Below are positions 8,940 through 17,174 of a DNA stretch of 64,000 bases, piece by piece. A program made the position numbers and the translations under genes. Source of the DNA: Marinobacter psychrophilus (GTDB taxonomy: Bacteria; Pseudomonadota; Gammaproteobacteria; Pseudomonadales; Oleiphilaceae); assembly GCF_001043175.1 (NCBI RefSeq), contig NZ_CP011494.1:1922001-1986000 (forward strand), written 5' to 3'. Within the stretch, counting starts at the first letter, position 1. Each line of letters begins with the position of its first letter. The notes beneath the pieces were generated by a model that saw only the letters and a program-made list of their open reading frames with translations, did no database searches and had not been told where the DNA came from.

Positions 8940-8961
8940 AATTTGAGTGATCACTCAAATT
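8940..8961. promoter_or_regulatory. 22-bp perfect palindromic operator before the AhpD-like gene
   Basis: The two 11-base halves AATTTGAGTGA and TCACTCAAATT are exact inverted copies. The core TTGAG-N6-CTCAA is shared with 7520-7535 and 9033-9048. It lies about 65 bases upstream of the AhpD-like ATG (8875), where a repressor could block the promoter. Confidence 0.8.
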
Positions 8962-9009
8962 GAAGCGTGAGTTTACCTAGTGGGTGTAACGGAATAACAG
9001 TAACTCAAC

Positions 9010-9025
9010 TTGAGCAATCGTTCAA
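9010..9025. promoter_or_regulatory. TetR-family operator copy (imperfect)
   Basis: TTGAGCAATCGTTCAA keeps the TTGAG-N6-xTCAA layout of the other operators with one mismatch in the right arm. It sits 8 bases from the next copy (9033-9048), giving a tandem pair. Confidence 0.65.
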
Positions 9026-9032
9026 ACTTAAT

Positions 9033-9048
9033 TTGAGCGATTACTCAA
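9033..9048. promoter_or_regulatory. TetR-family operator copy
   Basis: TTGAGCGATTACTCAA is identical, base for base, to the operator in front of the TetR gene (7520-7535). Its position between the AhpD-like gene and the end of hglS places it in the AhpD-like promoter region. Confidence 0.75.
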
Positions 9049-9107
9049 GTTACATGAACGTAGCACCATCGCAGTATTTATAAAGCAAAAAATCTTCAAC
9101 CAAATTC

Positions 9108-10469
9108 TTAGCCTTGTAAGCTTGTTATCACCTTAGCTTTCGAAGCCCTTTCTCGTTCGGCGTAAAGAGATAGCTCATCGGTTACCTGAGCACCAAGAGC
9201 CTCTTCAAATGATTTACGATTCGCGCTACCTGCATAGGCCTCACTTTGCGCGCTCCCAAGGTTTGACTGGAAAATACCCGCCGCGCTCACTGGCAAAAAG
9301 TCTTCATAGGTAATCGGCTGCACTTCAATCAGCCCTTGTGCAATCAAGGCCTCCATATCTTCTTCGGTACAGTCCTTGGCGGTTTGCCCAGTGGTAGTCA
9401 GAAAATAGTGGAAATAGGCCAACCCCTCACGACGCATCGCCTGATCGCTGTCGGGAAACGCGGCAAATACGCCATTCATAACCGCTTGGTGCGCATCGTT
9501 ATCGAGTCCTGCCGCTTGCTTGCGGCCGTCATTGAGGAGCTGGTCATACAGTGCGCGCCCTTTTGGCGTGAGAGCCACCCCTCGCTGTTCAACTTCACCG
9601 AAGCGGGCGGTGTGGGTACCCTGCGCTTCACCGGCAAAGCGGATCGACTCCTCCAACGCTTTAAAGCTGGTTTGGCGAAGCAAAATAGGCCGTTCACGAC
9701 GTGGAGGCCCTTCGATGACTGCTTTTGGATTCATACCCACATCAGGCATGCGGCGCTGAACTTCATCGATATCTAATGTGCGCGGTGTGAGGTGATTGAT
9801 GTGCGGCCCACGGAAGCAGACGACGTCAGCAATCAAGCGGTGTTCGTCGCATAGCGCGTGATAGGTATCTAAATCGACAGTGGCATTTTGATGCCAGCGG
9901 AATGTTTCAAGGGCTTCTTTTACAAATTGATCCGTTTCCTTGTCGGATAGCCCACCCTGAGACTCATAGCACTCGATCAGTTCCCGTACTTTGGATGTAA
10001 AAATGTCGCGCGTTGCTAAAATGGCCTCTGTACGCTTGCGAAGTACTTCATTTGCAATTAACTCCATGCGCAGTAGAGAGGTAAAAATACGGAACGGATT
10101 TTTGGATAGCGCATCATCGTTGATGGGTCTGAAAGCGGTTGAATGAACCGGTACACCCGCTTCAGAAAGATCGTAATAACCGACAGGATACATCCCCATA
10201 ACGGCAAACAAGCGTCGCAACATAGACAGCTCAGCCGCTGTGCCCACACGAATTGCTCCGTGGCGTTCGACGCTAAGGCGTGCAAGTTCATTCTGCGCTT
10301 CCAAACGACGGTAAAGCTCAGGTTGTTGGTTAAGTGTTTCTTGATTTACGCATTCCACGAGTTCAAGTAGGGTGCCGTACTGAGGTACCTCTGCTTGATA
10401 CATCGCCGACATAGCCTTTGAAAAACGGTTGCGAACGTCATCGGTTGAAACAAGCGTCTTTTGAATCAT
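9108..10469 (-). CDS. hglS: 2-oxoadipate dioxygenase/decarboxylase (HglS/YdcJ, DUF1338)
   Basis: A 453-residue protein nearly colinear with E. coli YdcJ. HglS converts 2-oxoadipate to D-2-hydroxyglutarate in lysine breakdown, using one metal ion. The expected metal ligands are His70 (VERHGAIRVG), His226 (INHLTPRTLD) and Glu294 (GEVEQRGVAL), with the substrate-positioning Arg at residue 74, all at the positions known for the family. Long matches include AMSAMYQAEVPQYGTLLELV and PITYEDFLPVSAAGIFQSNL. It stands alone: no other lysine-catabolism gene is nearby. The cytoplasmic location is inferred from the lack of a signal peptide. Confidence 0.93.
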   Translation of the reverse strand: MIQKTLVSTDDVRNRFSKAMSAMYQAEVPQYGTLLELVECVNQETLNQQPELYRRLEAQNELARLSVERHGAIRVGTAAELSMLRRLFAVMGMYPVGYYDLSEAGVPVHSTAFRPINDDALSKNPFRIFTSLLRMELIANEVLRKRTEAILATRDIFTSKVRELIECYESQGGLSDKETDQFVKEALETFRWHQNATVDLDTYHALCDEHRLIADVVCFRGPHINHLTPRTLDIDEVQRRMPDVGMNPKAVIEGPPRRERPILLRQTSFKALEESIRFAGEAQGTHTARFGEVEQRGVALTPKGRALYDQLLNDGRKQAAGLDNDAHQAVMNGVFAAFPDSDQAMRREGLAYFHYFLTTTGQTAKDCTEEDMEALIAQGLIEVQPITYEDFLPVSAAGIFQSNLGSAQSEAYAGSANRKSFEEALGAQVTDELSLYAERERASKAKVITSLQG

Positions 10470-10844
10470 TTCGTGGCTCTTTATTGCCTATTGTTGAGAT
10501 AGAGATATTACACCTGCGCTCGTTGAGCTAACAGCCTGCCTGTTTTGTCAACTCGCGCTCAAGTGGGCCGATTTTACCTTCGCAAAGAGGACTCTCCGAA
10601 GAAAACGTTATCCAGGGCAAAAACAAGAAGGGTTGTTAGGAGACAAAAATGGTGGCAAACGACTATCGATTGATTAGGCAAAAAAGATGCAGCGCTTCAT
10701 TGCAGATACACGATAAGAATTTTGCAAAAAGAGGTTAAAATGATTTGAGTAAGTCGAGGAGATGCTCCGAAACCAAGCGCACAGATACTTTTCTGACATT
10801 TTAGCCGACTTTTAAACACTTGCACAACATATTGTTAACGAAAA
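10470..10844. other. Intergenic region between hglS and tRNA-Cys
   Basis: About 375 bases without a supportable gene. It contains the presumed hglS promoter (minus strand) and the trailer of the tRNA transcript. I see no strong hairpin with a T-run, no repeat and no ORF of note. Confidence 0.5.
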
Positions 10845-10918
10845 TGGAGGCGCGGGTCGGAATCGAACCGGCGTTAACGGAGTTGCAGTCCGCTGCATGA
10901 CCACTCTGCCACCGCGCC
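10845..10918 (-). tRNA. tRNA-Cys (GCA)
   Basis: On the minus strand a full cloverleaf of 74 bases is readable: acceptor GGCGCGG pairs with CCGCGCC, anticodon GCA lies in CTGCAAC, the T-loop is GGTTCGATTCC, the discriminator is U as usual for tRNA-Cys, and CCA is encoded. It follows tRNA-Gly by 80 bases in the same transcript. Confidence 0.96.
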
Positions 10919-10998
10919 TAAGAAAACTTTTTGACACTTTGCTCTCTAGTGGGGTGAGAGACTTTTGAAGTATTTTCTCTGATCCATCCAGAAAAAAT

Positions 10999-11074
10999 TG
11001 GAGCGGGAAACGAGATTCGAACTCGCGACCTCAACCTTGGCAAGGTTGCGCTCTACCAACTGAGCTATTCCCGC
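10999..11074 (-). tRNA. tRNA-Gly (GCC)
   Basis: On the minus strand a 76-base tRNA starts with GCGGGAATAGCTCAGTTGGT, has anticodon GCC in TTGCCAA, T-loop GTTCGAATC and an encoded CCA end. It is the first of the Gly-Cys tRNA pair and lies directly downstream of a near-consensus promoter. Confidence 0.97.
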
Positions 11075-11112
11075 AGATGCTGTTGTAATTTGTTGCCCAA
11101 CAACGGATGCGA

Positions 11113-11140
11113 ATTATACGGATCTTTCCTCGATCGTCAA
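11113..11140 (-). promoter_or_regulatory. Sigma-70 promoter of the tRNA-Gly/tRNA-Cys transcript
   Basis: Read on the minus strand: TTGACG (-35, 11135-11140), 16-base spacer, TATAAT (-10, 11113-11118), about 39 bases before tRNA-Gly. This is one of the strongest promoter matches in the window. Confidence 0.85.
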
Positions 11141-11464
11141 CAGCCTGGTGAAAAAATATTGGTAAGTAGTGAAGGAGAGAAGAACTTGCTGTTTAGCCAT
11201 AAAAATACTAGTGCGCCTACCCGAGTTATCTTGGCAACTGGTTCGCCATCATACTAACGGCGATAACGGGATGACCAAGTTTCAGTAAATTGACGTATCC
11301 CGCTTCGCTGGTGCCGCCACCATAAGGAACAAGGTACAGCGAGTTTGTGCTAGCGAATGCCAGTAATCCGGGTACTCCAGAAGATGACCGTGGAAACGCC
11401 ACTGCATCGTGGAAGCAATCAACCATTCCAACGCCGCATCTGGTGGGTTCCTTGTTGTCGAGTT

Positions 11465-12175
11465 TCAGGGTTGCTCGGACTGTTGCATACGCTGGTTTAA
11501 CTCGCGCCAGCGAGACAGTTTGTCTGCCTCGCCAATACGCTTGTTTTTGCCAGCTTTGCTGGACCATAGACCACTACCGTTAAAGCTATAAACTGGCTTA
11601 AGATCAGTACGTTGTGATGCATATTTTATGTCGTTTATAAGGTTGTCAAGAATCAGTGGGTCGGCATCCGGGCGTGAATACCAGGCCAGAACCATGTGCG
11701 CCTGATTCAGCTCCAGAGCTTTGACATACACAATGCGTAGCTGCTCGTCGGGCACACCCATGGAGCGCAGGGTCTGGTATTTAGCAATGGAAAAATCCTC
11801 GCAATCACCGGCGTTGGTGGTCAGCAGTTCTACTGGAGTGGCCCAATAATCTTCTTCACCCCAGTGTTCAATGTCGCTGACAAAGCGCGACTGATTGAAA
11901 AACGAATTCACCAAGCGTAACTGTCGGTCTATCGGGGCTCTGCTGGCTAGCAGTTGTAGGCGCTGATAATTCTGCAGGCGCTGGTAGGCTTCGTCACCAA
12001 ACTCGGCGCGCACATAGCTCATCAATGTATCGGTGAGCTCAAACGCGTTCCCAACCGAGCCTAGAGTGGCCGTCAGTAAAATTGCGCACAACCAAGAGCG
12101 GCCATTAAGCAGCAGGCGCAGCGCCGATGTCGTGGCTGCGGGTAACGAAGCGCGGTCTTGGGACGCTAGAATCAA
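11465..12175 (-). CDS. LapG-like transglutaminase-type periplasmic cysteine protease
   Basis: About 236 residues with an N-terminal hydrophobic signal (around WLCAILLTATLGSVGNA). The bacterial transglutaminase-like cysteine proteinase core carries catalytic Cys in NAGDCEDF, His in AHMVLAWY and Asp in LILDN. LapG members are calcium-dependent periplasmic proteases that release large surface adhesins; whether this one does is inferred. The frame opens with a TTG overlapping the gspC stop. A second TTG at 12175 sits nine bases after GGAGG and was preferred. Translation is probably coupled to gspC. No lapD-type partner is adjacent. Confidence 0.8.
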   Translation of the reverse strand: MILASQDRASLPAATTSALRLLLNGRSWLCAILLTATLGSVGNAFELTDTLMSYVRAEFGDEAYQRLQNYQRLQLLASRAPIDRQLRLVNSFFNQSRFVSDIEHWGEEDYWATPVELLTTNAGDCEDFSIAKYQTLRSMGVPDEQLRIVYVKALELNQAHMVLAWYSRPDADPLILDNLINDIKYASQRTDLKPVYSFNGSGLWSSKAGKNKRIGEADKLSRWRELNQRMQQSEQP

Positions 12176-12180
12176 TCTTA

Positions 12181-12855
12181 TCAACCTCCATTGCGCAAAC
12201 TGTGGCGTAGCTGCTCAAGCCTTTCGCGTATTTCGTCTCGTCGTTGTTTGTCTGTAGGAGCATTGGCAGCGCTGGGAGGTTCTGATAAGTCAGGTTGTGA
12301 AAGTGCCGGCTGCGGACCTGCCGGTGGCGTGTAAGCAGGCTCTGGGCTTTGCGCTTCATTGGCAACAACGCTGAAACCACTGCGGCTGTCGATTTCTGGA
12401 AAATATAAATTTTCCAGCTTGCCAGAGCGCTCGATAATGATTCGTTCAGGGTAAACCGAGCGCAGTGTCGCGTTGCCGGGTAGGGTGTCGCCCACCAGGA
12501 AGGCGTCGGTGTTGTTGCGATCGTCTTCAATTAGCGCGCTGCCAGCAAAGTCGCCGGCGGCGGCTAAAACGCCCCGTAACGTAAGCTGTAAATTTGTTTC
12601 AGGCAGATTCTCTGTGTTTTGCTGAACGCCCGGGTTGTTGGCTTGTGTACTGCCAAACAGCTGAAGGCTAAACAGCGCAATCTGTGGAACTGGCCTTTGC
12701 GCCGGAGCAGAACCCATGCTGACAGCTGCGATAACGCCGCCCTCGGCAGACTCCTGCTGCCACACGCCCCAAGCTTGCCAGACGGTGGAAGCCAGCATTA
12801 TGGCTGCCAGCGCAAGGGCGGCAGCCGTTATAAGATGTTTCGAATCCAGGCGCAT
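12181..12855 (-). CDS. gspC: Type II secretion system protein C (XcpP-like)
   Basis: A 224-residue inner-membrane protein: one membrane helix at about residues 9-27, a homology region at about 55-175 (ALFSLQLFG, LQLTLRGVLAA, ALIEDD, YPERIIIERSGKLENL), then a Pro-rich linker. It ends in a short charged helix, likely a coiled coil (DEIRERLEQLRHSL). There is no PDZ domain, as in Pseudomonas XcpP. GspC connects the inner-membrane platform to the GspD secretin. It is divergent from gspE and shares its stop region with the LapG-like gene. Confidence 0.87.
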   Translation of the reverse strand: MRLDSKHLITAAALALAAIMLASTVWQAWGVWQQESAEGGVIAAVSMGSAPAQRPVPQIALFSLQLFGSTQANNPGVQQNTENLPETNLQLTLRGVLAAAGDFAGSALIEDDRNNTDAFLVGDTLPGNATLRSVYPERIIIERSGKLENLYFPEIDSRSGFSVVANEAQSPEPAYTPPAGPQPALSQPDLSEPPSAANAPTDKQRRDEIRERLEQLRHSLRNGG

Positions 12856-13017
12856 GTGTTGTTCCGGCTAAGACAGGTTTGGCAGATAACACTAACAGGT
12901 TACCAGAGAGCCACCGTTTAATGGCAGTATAGAACATTGGGTTATTCAGCCGGCCTGCCCGCTGTGGTAGCCTTTAGACTTGTTTTGTCAGCACGCCGAC
13001 CAGCAGCGAGAAACGTC

Positions 13018-14529
13018 GTGAATTCAGAAACCCAACAACTGCCGCACAATAATAAAACGACCAGCAGGCTTCCGTTTTCGTTTGCCAAACGCAACGGCGT
13101 TATTGTGACCCGTGCAGGTAACGGTGAAACGGTTATTCTGGTTCGCCCTGGCTCTTCCCATATTGCGTTGGCCGAGGCCAACCGCCTATGCGGAGGGCGT
13201 GCCCGCTTTGCCACCGTTGAGGCGGATAAGTTCGATCAGGCCTTGAACGATGCTTACCAGAATGACTCTACTGCTGCCATGCAAATGGTAGAGGGTATTG
13301 GTGACGATATGGACCTGGCGTTGTTGGCGGATTCGGTGCCAGAAACCGAAGACCTGTTGGAGCAAGAAGACGACGCCCCCATTATACGCCTGATTAACGC
13401 GATACTGACCGAAGCGTTGAAAACCGGCGCTTCGGACATTCATATTGAAACTTATGAAACACGATTGATTATACGTTTCCGGGTAGACGGCGTTCTGCGC
13501 GAGATTGTACAGCCCAAGCGGGCGCTGGCGCCTTTGTTGGTGTCACGAATCAAGGTTATGGCCAAACTCGATATTGCCGAAAAGCGCATTCCTCAGGATG
13601 GCCGCATTGCTCTGCGGGTTGCTGGTAGGGAGGTGGATATTCGCGTGTCGACCATGCCTTCGTCGGTCGGTGAAAGGGTGGTGCTCCGATTGCTCGATAA
13701 GCAAGCTGGCGCTATACGCCTGGAATCTCTGGGCATGGGCGGTTACGACCTGGAAAAAGTGCGCAAGTTAATCTATCGACCCTACGGAATTTTGCTGGTA
13801 ACAGGCCCAACCGGCTCCGGTAAATCCACCACTTTGTACGCGGCGTTGCAGGAAATAAATGACCGCAGCCGCAATATTCTGACGGTGGAAGATCCCATTG
13901 AGTACAACCTGCCGGGTATTGGCCAGACCCAGGTTAATACCAAAGCGGATATGACCTTCGCCCGCGGCCTGCGTGCAATTCTGCGGCAAGACCCTGACGT
14001 AGTGATGATTGGTGAAGTGCGAGACCTTGAAACGGCGGAAATTGCGGTTCAGGCGAGTTTGACTGGCCACCTGGTGTTGTCCACCTTGCACACCAACTCT
14101 GCGGTGGGTGCGATAACGCGGTTGATGGACATGGGCATCGAACCTTTTCTAATTTCATCGAGTATTGTGGGCATTGTGGCCCAGCGCTTGGTGCGACTGT
14201 TGTGCCCCGATTGTCGTGAAGCTTATGAGCCCACGCCTGAACAGTGTGAGTTTCTGCAGCAGGACCCAGCCAACCCGCCTCGAATATTTCGTGCCAGAGG
14301 CTGCGCACACTGTCACGATTTGGGCTATCGCGGCCGTATTGGTATTTACGAAACGGTGGAGATCAGCGAAAGCCTCAGTGCGCTGATTCATAAACGTGCC
14401 GGCGAGCTGGCCTTGGAACGGGAAGCCCGTTTGCACAGTCCCAGCATTCACGCCGACGGCGTAGCCAAGATTTTGGCGGGCATCACCAGCGTGGAAGAAG
14501 TACTTCGCGTTACCCACCGGAACCAATAA
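13018..14529 (+). CDS. gspE: Type II secretion ATPase
   Basis: A 503-residue cytoplasmic ATPase that drives pseudopilus assembly. After an N-terminal region come Walker A GPTGSGKSTT, the aspartate box VEDPIEYNLPGIGQTQVN, Walker B DPDVVMIGEVRD and the histidine box TGHLVLSTLHTN. A four-cysteine zinc module (LCPDC ... GCAHCHDLGYRGR) follows near residue 420. The frame extends back to a TTG at 12937, but GTG 13018 gives a start close to the conserved LPFSFAKRNGV and was chosen. It begins the gspEFGHIJKLM run. Confidence 0.94.
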   Translation: MNSETQQLPHNNKTTSRLPFSFAKRNGVIVTRAGNGETVILVRPGSSHIALAEANRLCGGRARFATVEADKFDQALNDAYQNDSTAAMQMVEGIGDDMDLALLADSVPETEDLLEQEDDAPIIRLINAILTEALKTGASDIHIETYETRLIIRFRVDGVLREIVQPKRALAPLLVSRIKVMAKLDIAEKRIPQDGRIALRVAGREVDIRVSTMPSSVGERVVLRLLDKQAGAIRLESLGMGGYDLEKVRKLIYRPYGILLVTGPTGSGKSTTLYAALQEINDRSRNILTVEDPIEYNLPGIGQTQVNTKADMTFARGLRAILRQDPDVVMIGEVRDLETAEIAVQASLTGHLVLSTLHTNSAVGAITRLMDMGIEPFLISSSIVGIVAQRLVRLLCPDCREAYEPTPEQCEFLQQDPANPPRIFRARGCAHCHDLGYRGRIGIYETVEISESLSALIHKRAGELALEREARLHSPSIHADGVAKILAGITSVEEVLRVTHRNQ

Positions 14530-14532
14530 ATC

Positions 14533-15744
14533 ATGCCGGCTTTTGAATATAAGGCACTGGACGCTCGCGGAAAACAGATACAAGGCGTACTTGAAGCCGA
14601 TGCACCGCGGGCGGTACGCCAGCAGCTGCGCGAAAAAGGGTTGACGCCACTGGCAGTAGAGCCAGCTGTGGAAAAATCGGGGCGGGGCCCATCATTGAGT
14701 GCGCGAGGTACACTGAGCGCAGCAGATTTGGCTTTGGTTACGCGCCAGATGGCGACCTTGATCCAGTCCGGGATTCCCATCGAGCAGACCCTGAGTGTGA
14801 CCTCAAAACAGTCGAATAATCCGCGTATTCGCAGTATGTTAATTGCCATTCGCGCCAAAGTGATGGAGGGTTATAGCTTCGCCGATAGCCTAGGTGAGTT
14901 CCCGCGGGCTTTTCCGCGGCTGTTCTGTTCAACCGTGGCCGCTGGCGAGCACGCAGGCCACCTTGACCTGGTATTGAACCGGCTCGCGGACTACACCGAA
15001 AGCCGCCAGGAATCCCGCCAAAAAATTCAGTTGGCGGCTATTTATCCGATTATTCTGAGCGTAGTCGCCATCTCCATCGTGGTGTTTTTGCTCACCTATG
15101 TAGTGCCAGACATCATTGCTGTGTTTGTGCGCCAGGGACAACAGTTGCCATTGCTGACGCGGGTCATGCTGTCCATGTCGGATTTTTTGCTGAGCTACGG
15201 TATCTATCTGCTCATTGCTTTGGGCGCTGGGCTGGTGGCGTTTCGTTTTGCGATGGGTAAACCAGCGTTTCGCTTGCGCATGCATAAGCGCCTGCTGCAC
15301 TTACCACTACTGGCAGGCATGGTGCGGGGCGTTAACACGGCCCGCTATGCGAGTACCTTGAGTATACTGACCACCAGTGGTGTGCCGCTGGTGGACGCCA
15401 TGCGCATTGCTGGGGAGGTTCTCGGTAACGATTATCTGCGCCAGGAGCTAAAAGATGCTGCGCGTAAAGTCAGTGAGGGCGGAGCATTACACAGAGCGCT
15501 GGATCAGAGCGGTTACTTTCCACCGATGATGCTGCACATGATTGCCAGTGGCGAAGCCAGTGGCGAGCTAGACAGCATGTTGGAGCGCACAGCCAGAATG
15601 CAGGAAAACACTCTGCAGGCGAAAATTACGGCGATCGTTGGCCTGTTTGAGCCATTGATGCTGTTGTTGATGGGTGGAGTGGTGCTGATTATCGTGATGG
15701 CTATTATGCTGCCGATTCTGAATATGAGTAATCTAGTGGGCTAA
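14533..15744 (+). CDS. gspF: Type II secretion inner-membrane platform protein
   Basis: A 403-residue polytopic protein, the usual length for GspF. It starts MPAFEYKALDARGKQ and carries two repeated T2SSF domains (about residues 72-195 and 275-395), with motifs such as VTRQMATLIQSGIPIEQTL and SILTTSGVPLVDAM. Three membrane helices lie near 170-190, 220-240 and 375-395. GspF couples the GspE ATPase to pseudopilin insertion. It begins three bases after the gspE stop, so it belongs to the same operon. Confidence 0.95.
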   Translation: MPAFEYKALDARGKQIQGVLEADAPRAVRQQLREKGLTPLAVEPAVEKSGRGPSLSARGTLSAADLALVTRQMATLIQSGIPIEQTLSVTSKQSNNPRIRSMLIAIRAKVMEGYSFADSLGEFPRAFPRLFCSTVAAGEHAGHLDLVLNRLADYTESRQESRQKIQLAAIYPIILSVVAISIVVFLLTYVVPDIIAVFVRQGQQLPLLTRVMLSMSDFLLSYGIYLLIALGAGLVAFRFAMGKPAFRLRMHKRLLHLPLLAGMVRGVNTARYASTLSILTTSGVPLVDAMRIAGEVLGNDYLRQELKDAARKVSEGGALHRALDQSGYFPPMMLHMIASGEASGELDSMLERTARMQENTLQAKITAIVGLFEPLMLLLMGGVVLIIVMAIMLPILNMSNLVG

Positions 15745-15813
15745 AGTGTAAATGCTCTTGAAGCGCAATTCGGACAGACCAATAGACCCATAACCAAGGA
15801 TACGTGCCTTATT

Positions 15814-16266
15814 ATGAAGCGTTCGAACTCTCCCGATATTTGCCACAACCAAGGCTTCACCCTTATTGAAATTATGGTGGTGATGGTCATTCTTGGTTTA
15901 TTGGTCGCCATTGTGGCGCCCAACATCATGGGCCGTAGTGACCAAGCCAAGGTCACAGTAGCGCAAACCCAGCTCAGCAATATTGGCAATGCCCTGGATT
16001 TGTATCGCCTTGACAACAGCCATTACCCGTCAACCCAGCAAGGGCTGGAAGCGTTGGTTAACAAGCCAGCGGGTAGCCCGGATCCGAAAAACTGGAACGC
16101 CGATGGCTACCTGAAAAATGCCCCGAAAGACCCCTGGGGCGCGCCTTACCAATACGTCAGCCCGGGCACGGAAGGCGCCTATGACCTTTATTCGTTGGGT
16201 TCAGATGGCCAGGAAGGCGGTGAAGACGACGCCGCCGACCTCAGTATTTGGAACACCAAAGGCTAA
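15814..16266 (+). CDS. gspG: Major pseudopilin
   Basis: A 150-residue major pseudopilin. The prepilin leader ends at QG with cleavage before FTLIEIMVVMVILG, and Glu5 of the mature protein is present. The C-terminal part shows the GspG landmarks TQQGLEALV, DPWGAPYQY and YDLYSLGSDGQEGGEDDAAD, the last holding calcium-binding acidic residues. GspG subunits polymerise into the pseudopilus in the periplasm. A 69-base gap separates it from gspF. Confidence 0.96.
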   Translation: MKRSNSPDICHNQGFTLIEIMVVMVILGLLVAIVAPNIMGRSDQAKVTVAQTQLSNIGNALDLYRLDNSHYPSTQQGLEALVNKPAGSPDPKNWNADGYLKNAPKDPWGAPYQYVSPGTEGAYDLYSLGSDGQEGGEDDAADLSIWNTKG

Positions 16267-16272
16267 TAAACA

Positions 16273-16803
16273 GTGCCACGTAACGCCACCCAAAATGGTT
16301 TCACCCTAATCGAGATATTGGTGGTGCTGGTCATTATCGGACTGGTGGCTGCGCTAGCTGTGTTCACTATGGGCGGCAGCTCGCAGCAGCGCGAGCTGGA
16401 AGCTGAAGTTCAGGATCTGTATCTGCGCATGCAGGTGATGTCCGAGCAAGCCGTTTTAAACAATCTGGAAGCGGGCTTGGTGATAGATACTGACAACTAT
16501 CAGTTTGTGGTGTTCAACGATGAAACCCAAGCTTGGGAAGCCAGTCCGGAGCGGCTGTTTCAGGCCCACGCTCTGCCACCCTGGCTGTCAGTGGATGCAA
16601 TCGTGGCCTCTGGCGCCCCGCGCTTAACCAATAACAACAAGACGTTACGGCCCAGTGTTGTATTTTTTTCTAGTGGTGAAAACACAGCTTTTGAAATTGA
16701 GTTAATGGTGAAGGGCCAGGCATTGGCCCCTCACCGTTTGTATTCTGACGGCATTGCGCTCATACACTGGCAAAAGCCCGGCGCTGAGGCGGATGGTCTA
16801 TGA
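16273..16803 (+). CDS. gspH: Minor pseudopilin GspH
   Basis: A 176-residue minor pseudopilin starting with GTG six bases after gspG. The leader is short, with cleavage in NG before FTLIEILVVLVIIGLVAAL. The rest matches the GspH beta-rich domain (LRMQVMSEQAVLNNLEAGLV, YQFVVFNDETQAWE). It is part of the pseudopilus scaffold. Its TGA overlaps the gspI ATG by four bases. Confidence 0.9.
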   Translation: MPRNATQNGFTLIEILVVLVIIGLVAALAVFTMGGSSQQRELEAEVQDLYLRMQVMSEQAVLNNLEAGLVIDTDNYQFVVFNDETQAWEASPERLFQAHALPPWLSVDAIVASGAPRLTNNNKTLRPSVVFFSSGENTAFEIELMVKGQALAPHRLYSDGIALIHWQKPGAEADGL

Positions 16804-17174
16804 AGCGGTCAGCGGGCTTCACTTTGATCGAAGTGCTTGTGGCCTTGCTGATCTTTGGCTTGATTGCAACGGCGGCTGCACAAGTGAGCAGCCAGTATAT
16901 TGCCAGTTACGAACGTATTCGCGACAAAACCCTGGCAGCGTGGCTAGCGGAAAACCGGATCAACGAAATACGGCTGCAAAGTAGTTTGCCGGCCACCAGT
17001 AGCGCCGCCAGCGACCAGGAGTTTGGACCTTACCGCTGGCAAGTGATTACTCGCGTAACAGCCACCGCAGACGCCAACATCCGGCGGGTTGAGGTGAGTG
17101 TCGGCCGCTACCGAGACGAATCCTCAGACCCCGATTCAGTGCACAGCCTGGCCGCTTTTGTGGGTGCAAAATGA
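16800..17174 (+). CDS. gspI: Minor pseudopilin GspI
   Basis: A 124-residue minor pseudopilin with leader MKRSAG and cleavage before FTLIEVLVALLIFGLIATAA. The stretch RDKTLAAWLAENRINEIRL is typical of GspI, which with GspJ and GspK forms the tip complex that starts pseudopilus assembly. Four-base overlaps at both ends (with gspH and gspJ) indicate coupled translation. Confidence 0.93.
   Translation: MKRSAGFTLIEVLVALLIFGLIATAAAQVSSQYIASYERIRDKTLAAWLAENRINEIRLQSSLPATSSAASDQEFGPYRWQVITRVTATADANIRRVEVSVGRYRDESSDPDSVHSLAAFVGAK

Noticed and set aside
11226-11567. A 113-residue minus-strand ORF overlapping the LapG-like gene
   Set aside because: The first third is in another frame of the protease gene, so it is not a full gene; only the part after 11465 is mentioned as a possible remnant.
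13018-14529. GspE as a type IV pilus ATPase (PilB)
   Set aside because: The C-terminal four-cysteine module occurs in both, but the neighbouring gspFGHIJKLM genes fix the system as type II secretion.
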